A DNA stretch of 59,863 nt from an uncultured Collinsella sp. Its GTDB lineage: Bacteria; Actinomycetota; Coriobacteriia; Coriobacteriales; Coriobacteriaceae. The stretch lies in assembly GCA_934630385.1 (NCBI GenBank), contig CAKTWE010000001.1, positions 1-59,863 on the forward strand, given 5' to 3'. The position numbers and the translations under genes were made by a program. Position 1 is the stretch's first letter; the number at the start of each line of letters is the position of its first letter. Shown piece after piece: positions 25,395 through 34,292 of this stretch. Below the pieces are notes generated by a model. That model made no database searches. It worked only from the letters and a program-made list of their open reading frames with translations, and was not told the DNA's origin.

Positions 25395-26111
25395 TTAGAA
25401 CAGGAGGGCGTAGATGACCGCCACGACGACGGAAGGGAGCATGTTGGCCGTGCGGAAGGTCTGAGGTCGAATAAGGTTAACGCCAACACAGAAGATGAGC
25501 ATGGAGCCCACAAGCGAAAGGCTGTCGAGGGCTGCGGTGGTCATGATGGGGGAGAGTGCGCCGGCAAAAAGCGTGATCGTGCCCTGGAATACGGCAACGG
25601 GCAGGGCCGAGAAGATGCAGCCGCGGCCAAGCGAGGCCGTCATGGTGCAGACGATGATGCAGTCCAGCGCGCCCTTCAGGGCAAGCGTGGACCAGTCGCC
25701 GAGCAGACCGTCCTGAATCGATCCTACGATGGCCATGGCGCCGATGCACACGGTGAGCGATGCCGAGACGAAGGCGTTGGTGAACTCGTTGTCGCCTTCG
25801 CTGCCGGTTTTGCGCTTGAGCCATTCGCCGAGGTTCTCGATGGCGGCCTCCAGGTTGATGGCCTCGCCGATGAGCGAACCGAGGGCAAATGAGACGATAA
25901 GCATGGTGGTACCGGTGGTCGCCAATGCCTCTCCATCGATAACGAGCATCTTTTGCATGGTGCCGCCCAGGCCGATAAACAGAACGCACAACCCCGACGC
26001 CTTCATGAGCGTGTCTTGGATGCGGGGCGTAATGAAGCGCCCACCCATGAGACCCAGCAGACCGCCCGCAATCAAAAGCGCGACGTTGATGATCGTTCCT
26101 AAACCCGGCAT
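25395..26111 (-). CDS. DUF554 integral membrane protein
   Basis: The 238 residues are almost entirely hydrophobic with six to seven predicted helices: INVALLIAGGLLGLMGG, SGLCVLFIGLGGTMQK, GTTMLIVSFALGSLIGE, then VCIGAMAIVGSIQDG, and the conserved FSALPVAVFQG. DUF554 proteins are found in many bacteria and have been suggested to be transporters; substrate unknown. Start taken at 26111, where AGGAGG precedes the ATG; an in-frame ATG eight codons upstream lacks a site. Same strand as the TerB cassette; probably separate. Confidence 0.88.
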   Translation of the reverse strand: MPGLGTIINVALLIAGGLLGLMGGRFITPRIQDTLMKASGLCVLFIGLGGTMQKMLVIDGEALATTGTTMLIVSFALGSLIGEAINLEAAIENLGEWLKRKTGSEGDNEFTNAFVSASLTVCIGAMAIVGSIQDGLLGDWSTLALKGALDCIIVCTMTASLGRGCIFSALPVAVFQGTITLFAGALSPIMTTAALDSLSLVGSMLIFCVGVNLIRPQTFRTANMLPSVVVAVIYALLF

Positions 26112-26200
26112 GAACCCTCCTGAAATTGATGCCAACGCGGCAATCGTAGCAGAACGGGGAGGGGAGCGCTCAGTATCCGAGCCAAGCGGCGGTTAGCGGT

Positions 26201-27601
26201 CTAGGATAGGACGGGGCTAAAGTCGAAGCGCAGCGTCATGAGGTGCTGTGGGGATTCGATGGCTGCGGCAATGATGTCGGCATCTCGCGCACGATCGAAC
26301 CCTTCAAGTTCCATTTGATAGGGGAAGTCTTCTTGGATACCGATGCGACGCGGAACCAAAAGCTTGGTTCCGTCGAATTCTTCGGTTCGCGTTCCGTCTG
26401 CTGCAACGGAATAAAGGTGTAACTTGGCGGTCGTTGTGGCATCAAGTGACGAGATAGCTTGGATATCGTTCGAGGCGCTCCTTGCTCCCACTGCTGTAAG
26501 TGCCGTAGGCGCGACGACTTCACCCGAAGGCAAAAAGACGAGCTCGACGGTATTGGGGAATGCGATGAGGATATTTTTGCGGCGGGGCGCATTGGCAGCG
26601 ACTGGCTCAATGCTTGCGGCATCGACGGTTTCCGTGTGGTCGAGCGCGACCATCATGCAACAGTTGCCTTCGTCGACATCTGGGGGAGCGGCAAAGTCCA
26701 GGCCGTCTTTCGGTTGGGGATCACCTAGTTCGGTGGCGGTGCCGCCCGGCTTCTCGAGAGGAACCGCAGCGTTGTCTTCTGATGGTGCATCGTCTGCGTC
26801 GTCAACATGTGCCGGTGCGTTTGCGACCTCGTCTTTGGGGGATTTGTCATTATCGCTAGATATAGGAGCAGCAATCCCGACGGACCCCACTCCGTGCCAT
26901 GTCATTTGGAGCAGCGCCGGATCGGCGAGAATGCGCTGCACACCTTGCGCCTGGGTATCGATATTGATGGGGGCGGGTTCTGATCCGCGCGTGAGGATGA
27001 GCGAGCCCTTCTGTCTATTGCTTTGAGTCTCTTGGTCGTCCGCGTCGCCGGCGTAGAACAGCAAAGGCGCATCTCCCGTTGCGATGGCTTCGGTGTCCGC
27101 CTTGGTCAGTCGCAGCGATGCCGTAAAGGAGATGATGGGCTGCGCGCCATCGACATTCGAGGGAACGCAGCCCAGGCATACACCCCCTCCTTCTTCATGG
27201 GTCGCGCTGTCGAAGACGACCTTCACCCCGTTCGCCGAGTCATCGACCGAGGCAGTATCGATGCGCAGCTCCAAGTCGCATGGGTCGCCATCGGCGTCGA
27301 CTGCGGCCGATTTCCATGTGCAGACGGCACAACCTGTCTGGGGGCCGTTCTCCTTGTCCGGTCGCTTGATATCCACGACTATCGAGTCGACCGTATTGCG
27401 GTGAAGGCATCCCGAGGTTCGAATCGTGGCATGTGCGAGCGAAAAACGTTGGCAGGCGACGATACCCGACGAATTCGCCACGGGGTTCAGAGCTTGCGGT
27501 AAGGAGTTTGCCGTGGCGGGCGTCGCCCAAGCGGCGAGAGGCGTACCGCTCGCCAGTGCGCTACAGAGTGCGGCAATGGGCAAAAGGTTTTTGGGTGCCA
27601 T
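26201..27601 (-). CDS. Exported hypothetical protein (466 aa)
   Basis: Typical signal peptide: MAPKNLLP, then an Ala-rich core, with cleavage likely after the ATA at about residue 30. No known domain. The N-terminal half has paired cysteines (CAVCTWK, CLGC), and the C-terminal half is beta-rich. They are separated by an acidic Asp/Glu-Pro linker at about 245-300. No sortase or membrane anchor is visible at the C-terminus, which ends TLRFDFSPVLS. AGGAG precedes the start. It is the last gene of the exported-protein operon and may be a secreted partner of the preceding anchored peptide. Confidence 0.7.
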   Translation of the reverse strand: MAPKNLLPIAALCSALASGTPLAAWATPATANSLPQALNPVANSSGIVACQRFSLAHATIRTSGCLHRNTVDSIVVDIKRPDKENGPQTGCAVCTWKSAAVDADGDPCDLELRIDTASVDDSANGVKVVFDSATHEEGGGVCLGCVPSNVDGAQPIISFTASLRLTKADTEAIATGDAPLLFYAGDADDQETQSNRQKGSLILTRGSEPAPINIDTQAQGVQRILADPALLQMTWHGVGSVGIAAPISSDNDKSPKDEVANAPAHVDDADDAPSEDNAAVPLEKPGGTATELGDPQPKDGLDFAAPPDVDEGNCCMMVALDHTETVDAASIEPVAANAPRRKNILIAFPNTVELVFLPSGEVVAPTALTAVGARSASNDIQAISSLDATTTAKLHLYSVAADGTRTEEFDGTKLLVPRRIGIQEDFPYQMELEGFDRARDADIIAAAIESPQHLMTLRFDFSPVLS

Positions 27602-27640
27602 GGTTCTCCTATCTATTCCGCGTACTCCGGTCGTGCTTGG

Positions 27641-27901
27641 CTATTGGTTGCGTCTGATGTGCAGGCCAAGGCACGTCAGTCCTGCTCCCGCCGTGGCGAC
27701 GACTACCGCAATGAGTTGCCGGGTGTCGCTCGTCTGAGCGAGCGGCTCGTGACGGCTGTCGCGATCAAGGCCCGAAAGGTCGACGGTCACTTCTGTGGCC
27801 GCCTGCGCTTGCTCTTGTTGAGCAAAGGCCATGGCAGGTGCTGACGCCAAGATGCCGACGATGGCGGCCAGTGCAATCGCCTTAGGACGTGGCGTGCGCA
27901 C
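27641..27901 (-). CDS. Small exported protein with variant sorting signal (LAQTSD)
   Basis: Only a GTG at 27901 gives a coherent start: it overlaps the end of the previous gene by 20 bases and opens an 86-residue protein with a signal peptide (RTPRPK, then AIALAAIVGILASAPAMA). The C-terminus is LAQTSD (54-59), a hydrophobic stretch and HIRRNQ, which is the layout of a sortase substrate with LAQTSD in place of LPXTG. The mature part is just 25 residues, so it may serve as a short wall or pilus-anchoring piece. Small LPXTG-type proteins of this kind also occur in WxL loci of Firmicutes. An upstream ATG start (27991) would give 116 residues lacking a ribosome site. Confidence 0.6.
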   Translation of the reverse strand: MRTPRPKAIALAAIVGILASAPAMAFAQQEQAQAATEVTVDLSGLDRDSRHEPLAQTSDTRQLIAVVVATAGAGLTCLGLHIRRNQ

Positions 27902-28484
27902 CGGGCTCGACCGTCCAGGTGATGCTTGCCACTTGATCTCCCGTGCCGGTGGCGTGGTAGATGTCACGCGTGACGCGGGCGACGTGGCCACTCACATTGA
28001 GCTTGATTTTGTCCGTTCCGTCGGCAATGCCCTGGTACTTCATGTCGAAGCTTGCGTCTTTGGAAAGATCAAGGCCCGCAGTTTGAGTCGCCGAGCTGGC
28101 ATCCTTTTCTGCCTTATCGGGGCCAACCTTAAAATCGATGGAGTTCTGGGCCGAGCCCGTTTTTGCGTCTGCGGCGATTGTCCAGTCGTTCTTGGCCGTG
28201 ACCTTCATGTTGGTGACGTGGATGCCATATGCCGAGAGGTTGTCGATGGTAAGCGTCTTGCCGGAGGGTCCTACAAGCGTTCCGTCGGCATTGGCGGCAA
28301 AGGGGATGACCGTTGGCGCCTTAAACGAAACATTGCTAATGTCGGCCTTCACCGTCACATCGGTGGTTCCAACGCGCACATCTGCCATGGCCGCCGTTGG
28401 CGCGGCGCCCATCGCAAGTGCGAGCGTAAGCCCTGCGCCCACGGCGAGTGCCCTGGCTCCGCTCAGGTTCATGGATGTGTTCAT
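27882..28484 (-). CDS. Exported beta-rich protein with two W-x-[IV] motifs
   Basis: 200 residues: signal peptide (cleavage near AMA at about residue 34), then a beta-rich domain with a VIPFAANADGTLVGPS segment and two tryptophan motifs WTI (101-103) and WTV (190-192), the latter in SITWTVEPG close to the C-terminus. This spacing recalls WxL cell-wall-binding domains, but I cannot show homology. AAAGGA precedes the ATG. It is the third gene of the operon, upstream of the LAQTSD protein. Confidence 0.65.
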   Translation of the reverse strand: MNTSMNLSGARALAVGAGLTLALAMGAAPTAAMADVRVGTTDVTVKADISNVSFKAPTVIPFAANADGTLVGPSGKTLTIDNLSAYGIHVTNMKVTAKNDWTIAADAKTGSAQNSIDFKVGPDKAEKDASSATQTAGLDLSKDASFDMKYQGIADGTDKIKLNVSGHVARVTRDIYHATGTGDQVASITWTVEPGAHATS

Positions 28485-28504
28485 AATCGATCCTTTCTGC
28501 TCGT

Positions 28505-28521
28505 CACGGACTGTTTCCGTG
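28505..28521 (-). promoter_or_regulatory. Small hairpin upstream of the exported-protein gene
   Basis: 6-bp stem CACGGA/TCCGTG in the 87-base gap between the anchored protein and the W-motif protein. There is no T-tract. It may moderate read-through or protect the distal message. Confidence 0.35.
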
Positions 28522-28571
28522 ATGGTTGGACGAATGGGGGCAGGGTGTTGCCCCTGCGAGCGCGTCGGCCA

Positions 28572-29081
28572 CTAGCCTTCTGCCTGGGCCACCCGCACTT
28601 TGACGCGCGTCGGATTGCCGTGGGTGTCGTAGGTCTTGGCATCGAGTGCCTGAATCTCGATATATGCCTCGCCTTCTTGGATATCGCCGGCGGGGCAGGT
28701 CTCAACCGTCTTGCCGGCTTCGACCACACCGGACTCATAGATGGTCTCGTCGTTTTGAATCACGCGGAAGCGCTGGGGAAACTTGTTGTCTTGGACGTTT
28801 TGCACGTTGACGCGCAACTTGCCGCCTTCCTGCAACTGTGCGACCGGCGCGACCGAGATCGTCATCATGTTGTCGCGGACGATGGCGTCGAGCTCATCCT
28901 GGATTTCTTGGCGCGATTTACCCTCTGCCGTCGTGACTGAGGTGCCCGCTTCGGGTACGGGCTGCGACTGCCAGGCGTATAGCCCTACGGCGATGAGGGC
29001 GCAGACGATAGCCAAGCAGACAACGACGAGTTTCTTGCGACGCCCCAGTCCTGCAAGGCGGGGCGGCTTCTTCGCACTCAT
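28572..29081 (-). CDS. Membrane-anchored exported protein (170 aa)
   Basis: The start is set at 29081, where ATGAG overlaps the stop of the preceding gene (TGA). After a basic N-terminus (SAKKPPRLAGLGRRKK), one membrane helix occupies about 18-36 (LVVVCLAIVCALIAVGLYAW). The remainder is extracytoplasmic with an all-beta pattern (FRVIQNDETIYESGVVEAGKT). No family is recognised. The position in an operon of exported proteins argues for a surface or assembly role. Confidence 0.72.
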   Translation of the reverse strand: MSAKKPPRLAGLGRRKKLVVVCLAIVCALIAVGLYAWQSQPVPEAGTSVTTAEGKSRQEIQDELDAIVRDNMMTISVAPVAQLQEGGKLRVNVQNVQDNKFPQRFRVIQNDETIYESGVVEAGKTVETCPAGDIQEGEAYIEIQALDAKTYDTHGNPTRVKVRVAQAEG

Positions 29082-29374
29082 GCGGCGTCCTTGGTGGTGT
29101 AGACACGTGCGAACGTGGACGGGTCCGCTCCAAAGAGCATGTGGAGCATCAGGCGGCGCGAGTAGATGAGCTCGTCGAAGTTGTGAGGGAGCTCGATGTT
29201 GTGGATGCGTGCGATGTGGTGGGCGAGCGCCGAGAATGACTCGGGGTCGCAGATAACATCGGTGGTGACGTGGTAGACCGCCGTATCGGGGAACGCCTCT
29301 TCGTCGAAAGGAAGGAGATAGGGATCGTCGTCGACCTCGATGGCGACGCCGTACTGGGGCCAGTAATATGCCAT
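29078..29374 (-). CDS. Hypothetical 98-aa protein, first gene of the exported operon
   Basis: GGGAGG precedes the ATG. No export signal or known domain is seen. The sequence has an acidic start (EVDDDPYLLPFDEEAFPD) and a helical C-terminal half. It overlaps the downstream anchored protein by four bases, so the operon begins with a cytoplasmic protein that is probably a partner or regulator of the exported ones. Confidence 0.7.
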   Translation of the reverse strand: MAYYWPQYGVAIEVDDDPYLLPFDEEAFPDTAVYHVTTDVICDPESFSALAHHIARIHNIELPHNFDELIYSRRLMLHMLFGADPSTFARVYTTKDAA

Positions 29375-29720
29375 GGGAACCTCCCTGCTTCTGGGGCCAA
29401 AACTTCCGTTGGTTTTGGCTGTTGATGCCGACCGTATCAGTCACTACTTGACCAATTTCTGACCAAATGCTTGACGGATTGACATCTCCGCAGGTAAAAG
29501 ATGGTAAAAATTACTTCAACTTTTTTCGAGCGACAATTGCGTGGTCGCTGGCGGTAAAGCGACATGTGTCAAAAGCATCGTCTGCCGAGGAAAACTTGCC
29601 GCTCGCCGAATTGCACGAACGTAAAAATCGACAATTATGGAGACGGTCTCGAACACGTCGACGAAACGATGCGGTAACATCTCCCTGCAAACACTGTAGT
29701 TAGCTAAAGGGGGAGTTCGC
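29375..29720. promoter_or_regulatory. Divergent control region between exported-protein operon and lactate operon
   Basis: 346 AT-rich bases without a supportable gene; it must carry promoters for both directions. An 8-mer CGACAATT occurs twice (29531-29538 and 29629-29636). A weak -35/-10 pair for the lactate operon is TTGCAC at 29611-29616 with AATTAT at 29633-29638. AAAGGGGG lies before the GTG start at 29721. Confidence 0.4.
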
Positions 29721-31322
29721 GTGTCTGCAACCATCAAACCCTTCACCGACGAGTTCGAGGAGTATGGCCGCGATGAGTCTCGCACATCGGGCGAGGCCTC
29801 GAGCGTCTCGTTTCCGACAACGGAGGACGAGGTCCGCGCCATTTTGAAAAAGCTCCATGCCGAGCGTGTCCCGGTGACGGTTCAGGGCGCCCGGACCGGT
29901 CTTGCCGCCGGCGCCGTGCCTCATGGCGGTCACATTCTCAATACTTCCCGCATGAATCGCTACCTGGGCATTCGCCGCGATGAGCAGGGCCGCTTTCTTT
30001 TGCGTGTGGCGCCCGGCGTCGTGCTGTCTGAGCTGCGCAAGCAACTGGGCAAAAAAGTGCTGCCGACTGCCGGCTGGGACCGGGCATCGCTTGAGGCCTA
30101 CGAGGAGTTCCAGGAAGCTCCCGAGCAATTCTTTCCCACCGATCCCACCGAGGCATCTGCCTGCCTGGGCGGTATGGCGGCATGCAACGCTTCCGGCGCC
30201 CGTAGCTACGCTTACGGCCCCATGCGTCCTCACGTCACGGGCCTTCATGTCGTGCTGACCGATGGCGACCTGCTCGAGCTTCACCGTGGCGAGGTTTTTG
30301 CACAGGGTCGTCGCCTTTCGCTCGTCACGGTGCAGGGCCGCACGCTCGAGCTCGACCTTCCCGACTACACCATGCCCAAGACCAAAAATGCTTCGGGCTA
30401 TTTCGTTGCTGACGATATGGATGCCATCGATCTGTTTATCGGTGCGTGTGGCACACTCGGCGTCATCACCGAGCTCGAGATTGCCCTGCAGGCGGCACCT
30501 GCGGTCGTTTGGGGCGTGAGTTGCTTCTTTGACAGCGAAGACAAGGCTGTGTCCTTCACCGATTCTGTGCGTCCTGTCCTGTCCCACGCGGCTGCCATCG
30601 AATATTTCGATGCAGGCGCCCTGGATATCCTGCGTCGTCAGCGTGAGCAGTCGACCGCGTTCGCTTCGCTGCCGGCGCTCGACAAAGACGCCAAGGTCTG
30701 TGTCTACGTGGAGCTCGACTGCGACGACGAGGTCCAGGCGACTGAGGAGCTGTATCACTTGGGGTGGGTGCTAGAGCTTGCGGGCGGCAGTGACGATGCG
30801 ACATGGGTCGCACGCACCGAGGTCGATCGCGAGTGTCAGCGATTCTTCCGCCATGCGGTGCCCGAGAGCGTCAACATGCTCATCGACGAGCGTCGCCGCA
30901 CGGATCCCACCATCACCAAACTGGGCTCGGACATGTCGGTGCCCAATGCACGCCTGGCCGATGTCATCGCCCTCTATCGCCGCACGTTGGCCGAAAGCGG
31001 GCTTGAATCTGCCGCCTGGGGGCACATTGGTAACAACCATCTGCATGTGAACATTCTGCCGCGCGATGCGCAGGATTACCGCCGCGGCGGAGAACTCTTT
31101 GCCCAGTGGGCTTCCGAGGTCACGGCCATGGGCGGCGCCGTCTCAGCCGAACACGGCGTCGGCAAGATCAAGGCGGGCTTCTTGGAGACGATGTACGGCC
31201 ACGAGGCCATGGTCGAGTCGGCGCGGCTCAAGCTCCAGCTCGATCCTGCCGGGCAGCTGGGCCGCGGTAACCTGTTTTCGGAGAAGCTCTTGGATGAGCT
31301 CGTCCAGAAAGGGGGCGCGTGA
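29721..31322 (+). CDS. FAD-dependent D-lactate/2-hydroxyacid dehydrogenase (LctD-like)
   Basis: 533 residues of the GlcD/LctD family: PCMH-type FAD-binding domain (TVQGARTGLAAG, then KTKNASGYF and GACGTLGVITE) and the C-terminal cap domain with HIGNNHLHVN and SAEHGVGKIKAG. GTG start with AAGGGGGAG at good spacing. It is followed directly by EtfB and a ferredoxin-fused EtfA, the layout of the electron-bifurcating lactate dehydrogenase of acetogens. There LctD oxidises D-lactate to pyruvate and passes electrons to LctBC. Orthology to LctD is an inference from gene order. Confidence 0.87.
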   Translation: MSATIKPFTDEFEEYGRDESRTSGEASSVSFPTTEDEVRAILKKLHAERVPVTVQGARTGLAAGAVPHGGHILNTSRMNRYLGIRRDEQGRFLLRVAPGVVLSELRKQLGKKVLPTAGWDRASLEAYEEFQEAPEQFFPTDPTEASACLGGMAACNASGARSYAYGPMRPHVTGLHVVLTDGDLLELHRGEVFAQGRRLSLVTVQGRTLELDLPDYTMPKTKNASGYFVADDMDAIDLFIGACGTLGVITELEIALQAAPAVVWGVSCFFDSEDKAVSFTDSVRPVLSHAAAIEYFDAGALDILRRQREQSTAFASLPALDKDAKVCVYVELDCDDEVQATEELYHLGWVLELAGGSDDATWVARTEVDRECQRFFRHAVPESVNMLIDERRRTDPTITKLGSDMSVPNARLADVIALYRRTLAESGLESAAWGHIGNNHLHVNILPRDAQDYRRGGELFAQWASEVTAMGGAVSAEHGVGKIKAGFLETMYGHEAMVESARLKLQLDPAGQLGRGNLFSEKLLDELVQKGGA

Positions 31323-31324
31323 AG

Positions 31325-32140
31325 ATGAGCGATTTCCATATGGTGGTGTGCGTCAAGGCGGTGCCGGGCAGCACCGAGGTCAAGATGGACCCCAAGACCA
31401 ATACCATCGTGCGCGATGGCAAACAGGCGGTCATTAATCCCTTTGACGCGAGCGCTTTGGAATGCGCGCTGGCGCTGAAGGACGACTTTATCGGCTTTGG
31501 CATGGATGTGCGCGTGACGGTGGTGTCGATGGGCATCCCCGCGACCGAGTCGCTGCTGCGCGACTGCATCGCCCGCGGCGCCGATGACGCACTGCTGCTA
31601 ACTGATCGCGCCTTTGCAGGTGCCGATACCTTGGCAACCACCTATGCCCTCAAATGTGGCATTGAAGCGCTCGACGAGGACTTTGACCTGCTTATTTGCG
31701 GCAAGATGGCAGTTGACGGCGATACGGCCCAGATTGGCCCCGAGCTTGCCGGAGCCTTTGAGATTCCCTGCGTGACCGACGTGAGCTGCGTGCAGAGCGC
31801 GGGCTTTACGACGTGCGGCTCGCTGGCGCTCGTTCACGGCTGCGATTCCGGCGAGGAGACGGTCTATCTTGAGATGCCGTGCGCGATGACGACCGCCAAG
31901 GAGATCGGCCAGCTGCGCATGCCGAGCATTGCCGGTATTCGTGCGGCCGAGGAGGCGGACGTGCGCGTGGCCAGTGCTGCCGACGTAAACGCCGATCCCT
32001 CGCGTTGCGGCCTTGCCGGATCACCGACGCAGGTCGTGCGCTCGTTTGTGCCCGACCGTGACCAAACGTGCGAGGCCGTTGAGGGAACGGCGTCCGAGCA
32101 GGCGGCAAAACTTGCCAAGATTATCGAGGGGATGGCATAG
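31325..32140 (+). CDS. etfB: Electron transfer flavoprotein beta subunit (LctB-like)
   Basis: EtfB/FixA family of about 271 residues: VVCVKAVPGS near the start, then DDALLLTDRAFAGADTLATTYAL, KMAVDGDTAQIGPE and the C-terminal SPTQV. The first possible GTG (31319) overlaps the lactate dehydrogenase stop but sits too close to the AAAGGGGG site, so ATG at 31325 is preferred. The bifurcating FAD and an NAD site are expected here. Forms a heterodimer with the downstream EtfA and a complex with the dehydrogenase. Confidence 0.93.
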   Translation: MSDFHMVVCVKAVPGSTEVKMDPKTNTIVRDGKQAVINPFDASALECALALKDDFIGFGMDVRVTVVSMGIPATESLLRDCIARGADDALLLTDRAFAGADTLATTYALKCGIEALDEDFDLLICGKMAVDGDTAQIGPELAGAFEIPCVTDVSCVQSAGFTTCGSLALVHGCDSGEETVYLEMPCAMTTAKEIGQLRMPSIAGIRAAEEADVRVASAADVNADPSRCGLAGSPTQVVRSFVPDRDQTCEAVEGTASEQAAKLAKIIEGMA

Positions 32141-33346
32141 ATGAGCGGACTGATTATCGATAGCGAAGCCTGTATCGGCTGCGGTCGCTGCGTTCGCGCC
32201 TGCGCCTCGGGCGGCATCGTAGTGGAGGGCGAGCGGCCCAAACGTTGCGCCCGCGTAACCGACGGCTGCATCCTATGCGGCGGGTGCGTCGACGCCTGCC
32301 CCGTCAACGCCATCTCGATCGAGCGCGACGAGGTCGCTGGCGCGGTGGACCTTGATGCATATCGAGACATTTGGGTATTCGTGCAGACCGACGAGCACGA
32401 TACGGTGACTCCCGTTGCCTATGAGCTCATGGGCAAGGGCCGCGAGCTTGCCGATGCTCGCGGCTGCCGTCTGGTCGCACTGGTCGGTATGGGCCCCGAG
32501 GGTTCTCTCGGTGACCTGGAGCATTTGGTTTGCGCCGGTGCAGACGAGGTCCTGGTCTGTCGCGACGAGCGTCTGCGCCAGAACGATGCGGAGGTCTACG
32601 CCCGGCTGATCTGCGATTTGGTGGCAGAGCGCAAGCCCGAGGCCATTCTGTACGGTGCGACCGCCTTTGGCCGCGAACTGGCACCCGGCGTTGCCGTGCG
32701 TTTGCAGACGGGCCTTACGGCTGACTGTACCGTACTTTCGATGGATGCGGAGACGGGGCTGCTGCAACAGACGCGTCCGGCGTTTGGCGGCAACCTGATG
32801 GCCACCATCGTCTGCCCCAATCATCGTCCCCAGATGGCAACGGTGCGCCCCGGTATCTTTGGAGCGCCCGAGTTTGACTATAACCGTTCCGGTACGATTA
32901 CCCAGGTATCGCTTGTGGAAGACGCCAAGGCTCGTGTCGAGATCTCGATTCCCGCCGAGGAGTGGGGGCAACAGGCTTCGATCGCCGATGCCGAGCGCCT
33001 GGTCGTGGTGGGTCGCGGCATTGGTTCCAAGAAAAACCTGCCGCTGATGCGAAGGCTCGCCGAGGCCCTGGGAGCCGAGCTTGGCTGCACGCGACCTGTC
33101 GTGGAGGCCGGCTGGTTGGAGTATCGCCATCAGATTGGCCAGACGGGCGTATCGGTTTCGCCCAAGCTTCTCGTGAGTATCGGTGTTTCGGGCGCCATCC
33201 AGCATCTTGCCGGCATCGGTGGGGCGGAGTGCATTATCGCCATCAACGAGGACCCGGATGCTCCCATCTTTGGCGCTGCGCAGTACAAGGTTGTCGGTGA
33301 TGCCGTCGAGGTCGTCGAGGAGCTGCTGGCCCAGCTTGAGCGCTAG
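32141..33346 (+). CDS. etfA: Electron transfer flavoprotein alpha subunit with N-terminal 2[4Fe-4S] ferredoxin domain (LctC-like)
   Basis: 401 residues. The first 60 have two ferredoxin motifs (CIGCGRCVRAC at 11-21 and CILCGGCVDACPVN from 43), with the first motif lacking the usual Pro after its last Cys. The rest is EtfA with the FAD-binding C-terminal domain (VVVGRGIGSKKN, VEAGWLEYRHQIGQTG, YIGVSGAIQHLAG-type region). The ferredoxin fusion is the signature of bifurcating Etfs of lactate metabolism (LctC in Acetobacterium), which can reduce or oxidise ferredoxin. Start on the base after the etfB stop. Confidence 0.93.
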   Translation: MSGLIIDSEACIGCGRCVRACASGGIVVEGERPKRCARVTDGCILCGGCVDACPVNAISIERDEVAGAVDLDAYRDIWVFVQTDEHDTVTPVAYELMGKGRELADARGCRLVALVGMGPEGSLGDLEHLVCAGADEVLVCRDERLRQNDAEVYARLICDLVAERKPEAILYGATAFGRELAPGVAVRLQTGLTADCTVLSMDAETGLLQQTRPAFGGNLMATIVCPNHRPQMATVRPGIFGAPEFDYNRSGTITQVSLVEDAKARVEISIPAEEWGQQASIADAERLVVVGRGIGSKKNLPLMRRLAEALGAELGCTRPVVEAGWLEYRHQIGQTGVSVSPKLLVSIGVSGAIQHLAGIGGAECIIAINEDPDAPIFGAAQYKVVGDAVEVVEELLAQLER

Positions 33347-34155
33347 GCGCCTGTCAGCCAGGCGCGCATCTCGTCCTTTAGGCGCTCCCAGGTCGCTTGC
33401 GTGGCGGAATCGGTAAAGGAGCGCGTAATGCCAAAGGGCGCGTCGAGCAGGCGGTAGATATCGCCCTGCTCACGCGCCAGCGCGCGGCTCGCTGGATAGA
33501 CGAGCTCAAACATAAAGCAGATGAGTCCCACCAGGTAGTCTGCGGGCTCGTCGCGCTCACCGCGTGCGACGCAGCGGTGCTCGTCAAAGGCGGCAAGCGC
33601 CGGTGCCGAGAAGTGGCTGGCAAGAAACGCGTCCTCATCCACCTTGAGGATGGTGTCGACGGTGCTGTCGGCGATGGTGCGCATAATGTCGATTTTGTCG
33701 CCATCGCGCACGATATCGCAGAAGCGCCGCGTGCGCTCGTCGAGCTGCGCGGGTAGACGGAAATCGCTGTGATAGGCGATGCTCGCGCGGATGAGCTCGT
33801 CGTGCTCGTCGGCCTCGATAAAATCTCGGATGCTTGTTGTGGCAGGCGCGTCGTCGGGGTTCTCGCCAAAGAGGGCCCCGACGCCCAACGCTGCATGGCT
33901 CATACTCTCGGCGTCCTTAAAGGTGTCCCAGCGTCGCAGCTGCTCAAAGCGGCCCATATCGTGTAACAGTCCACAAAGCCACGCCAGGTCAATGTCCTGC
34001 GGTGACCAGCCCTGCTCACGCGCCACGGCATCGCACGCTTCCGCCACGTGATAGGTATGTTCGATCTTGAGTGCGATGCGCGGATTGGCGGCATCGTAAG
34101 CATCGGTATAGCGTTTGAAGGCCGCGGTCGCCCGGCCCCGATCGATAGCTGTCAT
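33343..34155 (-). CDS. HD-domain phosphohydrolase
   Basis: 270 residues from the ATG at 34155 (GGAAG upstream). HD-type metal site: His36 in IEHTYHVAE, His65/Asp66 in LLHDMGRF and later residues in EADEHDELIRASIAYHSDF and DGDKIDIM. The family includes nucleotide and cyclic-nucleotide hydrolases; the substrate is not predictable. It converges on EtfA with a four-base overlap of the ends and has no visible terminator. Confidence 0.85.
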   Translation of the reverse strand: MTAIDRGRATAAFKRYTDAYDAANPRIALKIEHTYHVAEACDAVAREQGWSPQDIDLAWLCGLLHDMGRFEQLRRWDTFKDAESMSHAALGVGALFGENPDDAPATTSIRDFIEADEHDELIRASIAYHSDFRLPAQLDERTRRFCDIVRDGDKIDIMRTIADSTVDTILKVDEDAFLASHFSAPALAAFDEHRCVARGERDEPADYLVGLICFMFELVYPASRALAREQGDIYRLLDAPFGITRSFTDSATQATWERLKDEMRAWLTGA

Positions 34156-34292
34156 AATGACTTCCAAAAAAGTTGTGTCTTTCTGTGTCTTTCGATTCGG
34201 TGGCAATTGTAGGTGAACTCGGTTGCTGCCGGGTGATGATTCTGCCACGTCGTTGAATGCGACTCGGAAAGCTTGTCGGGACGAGGAACGTT

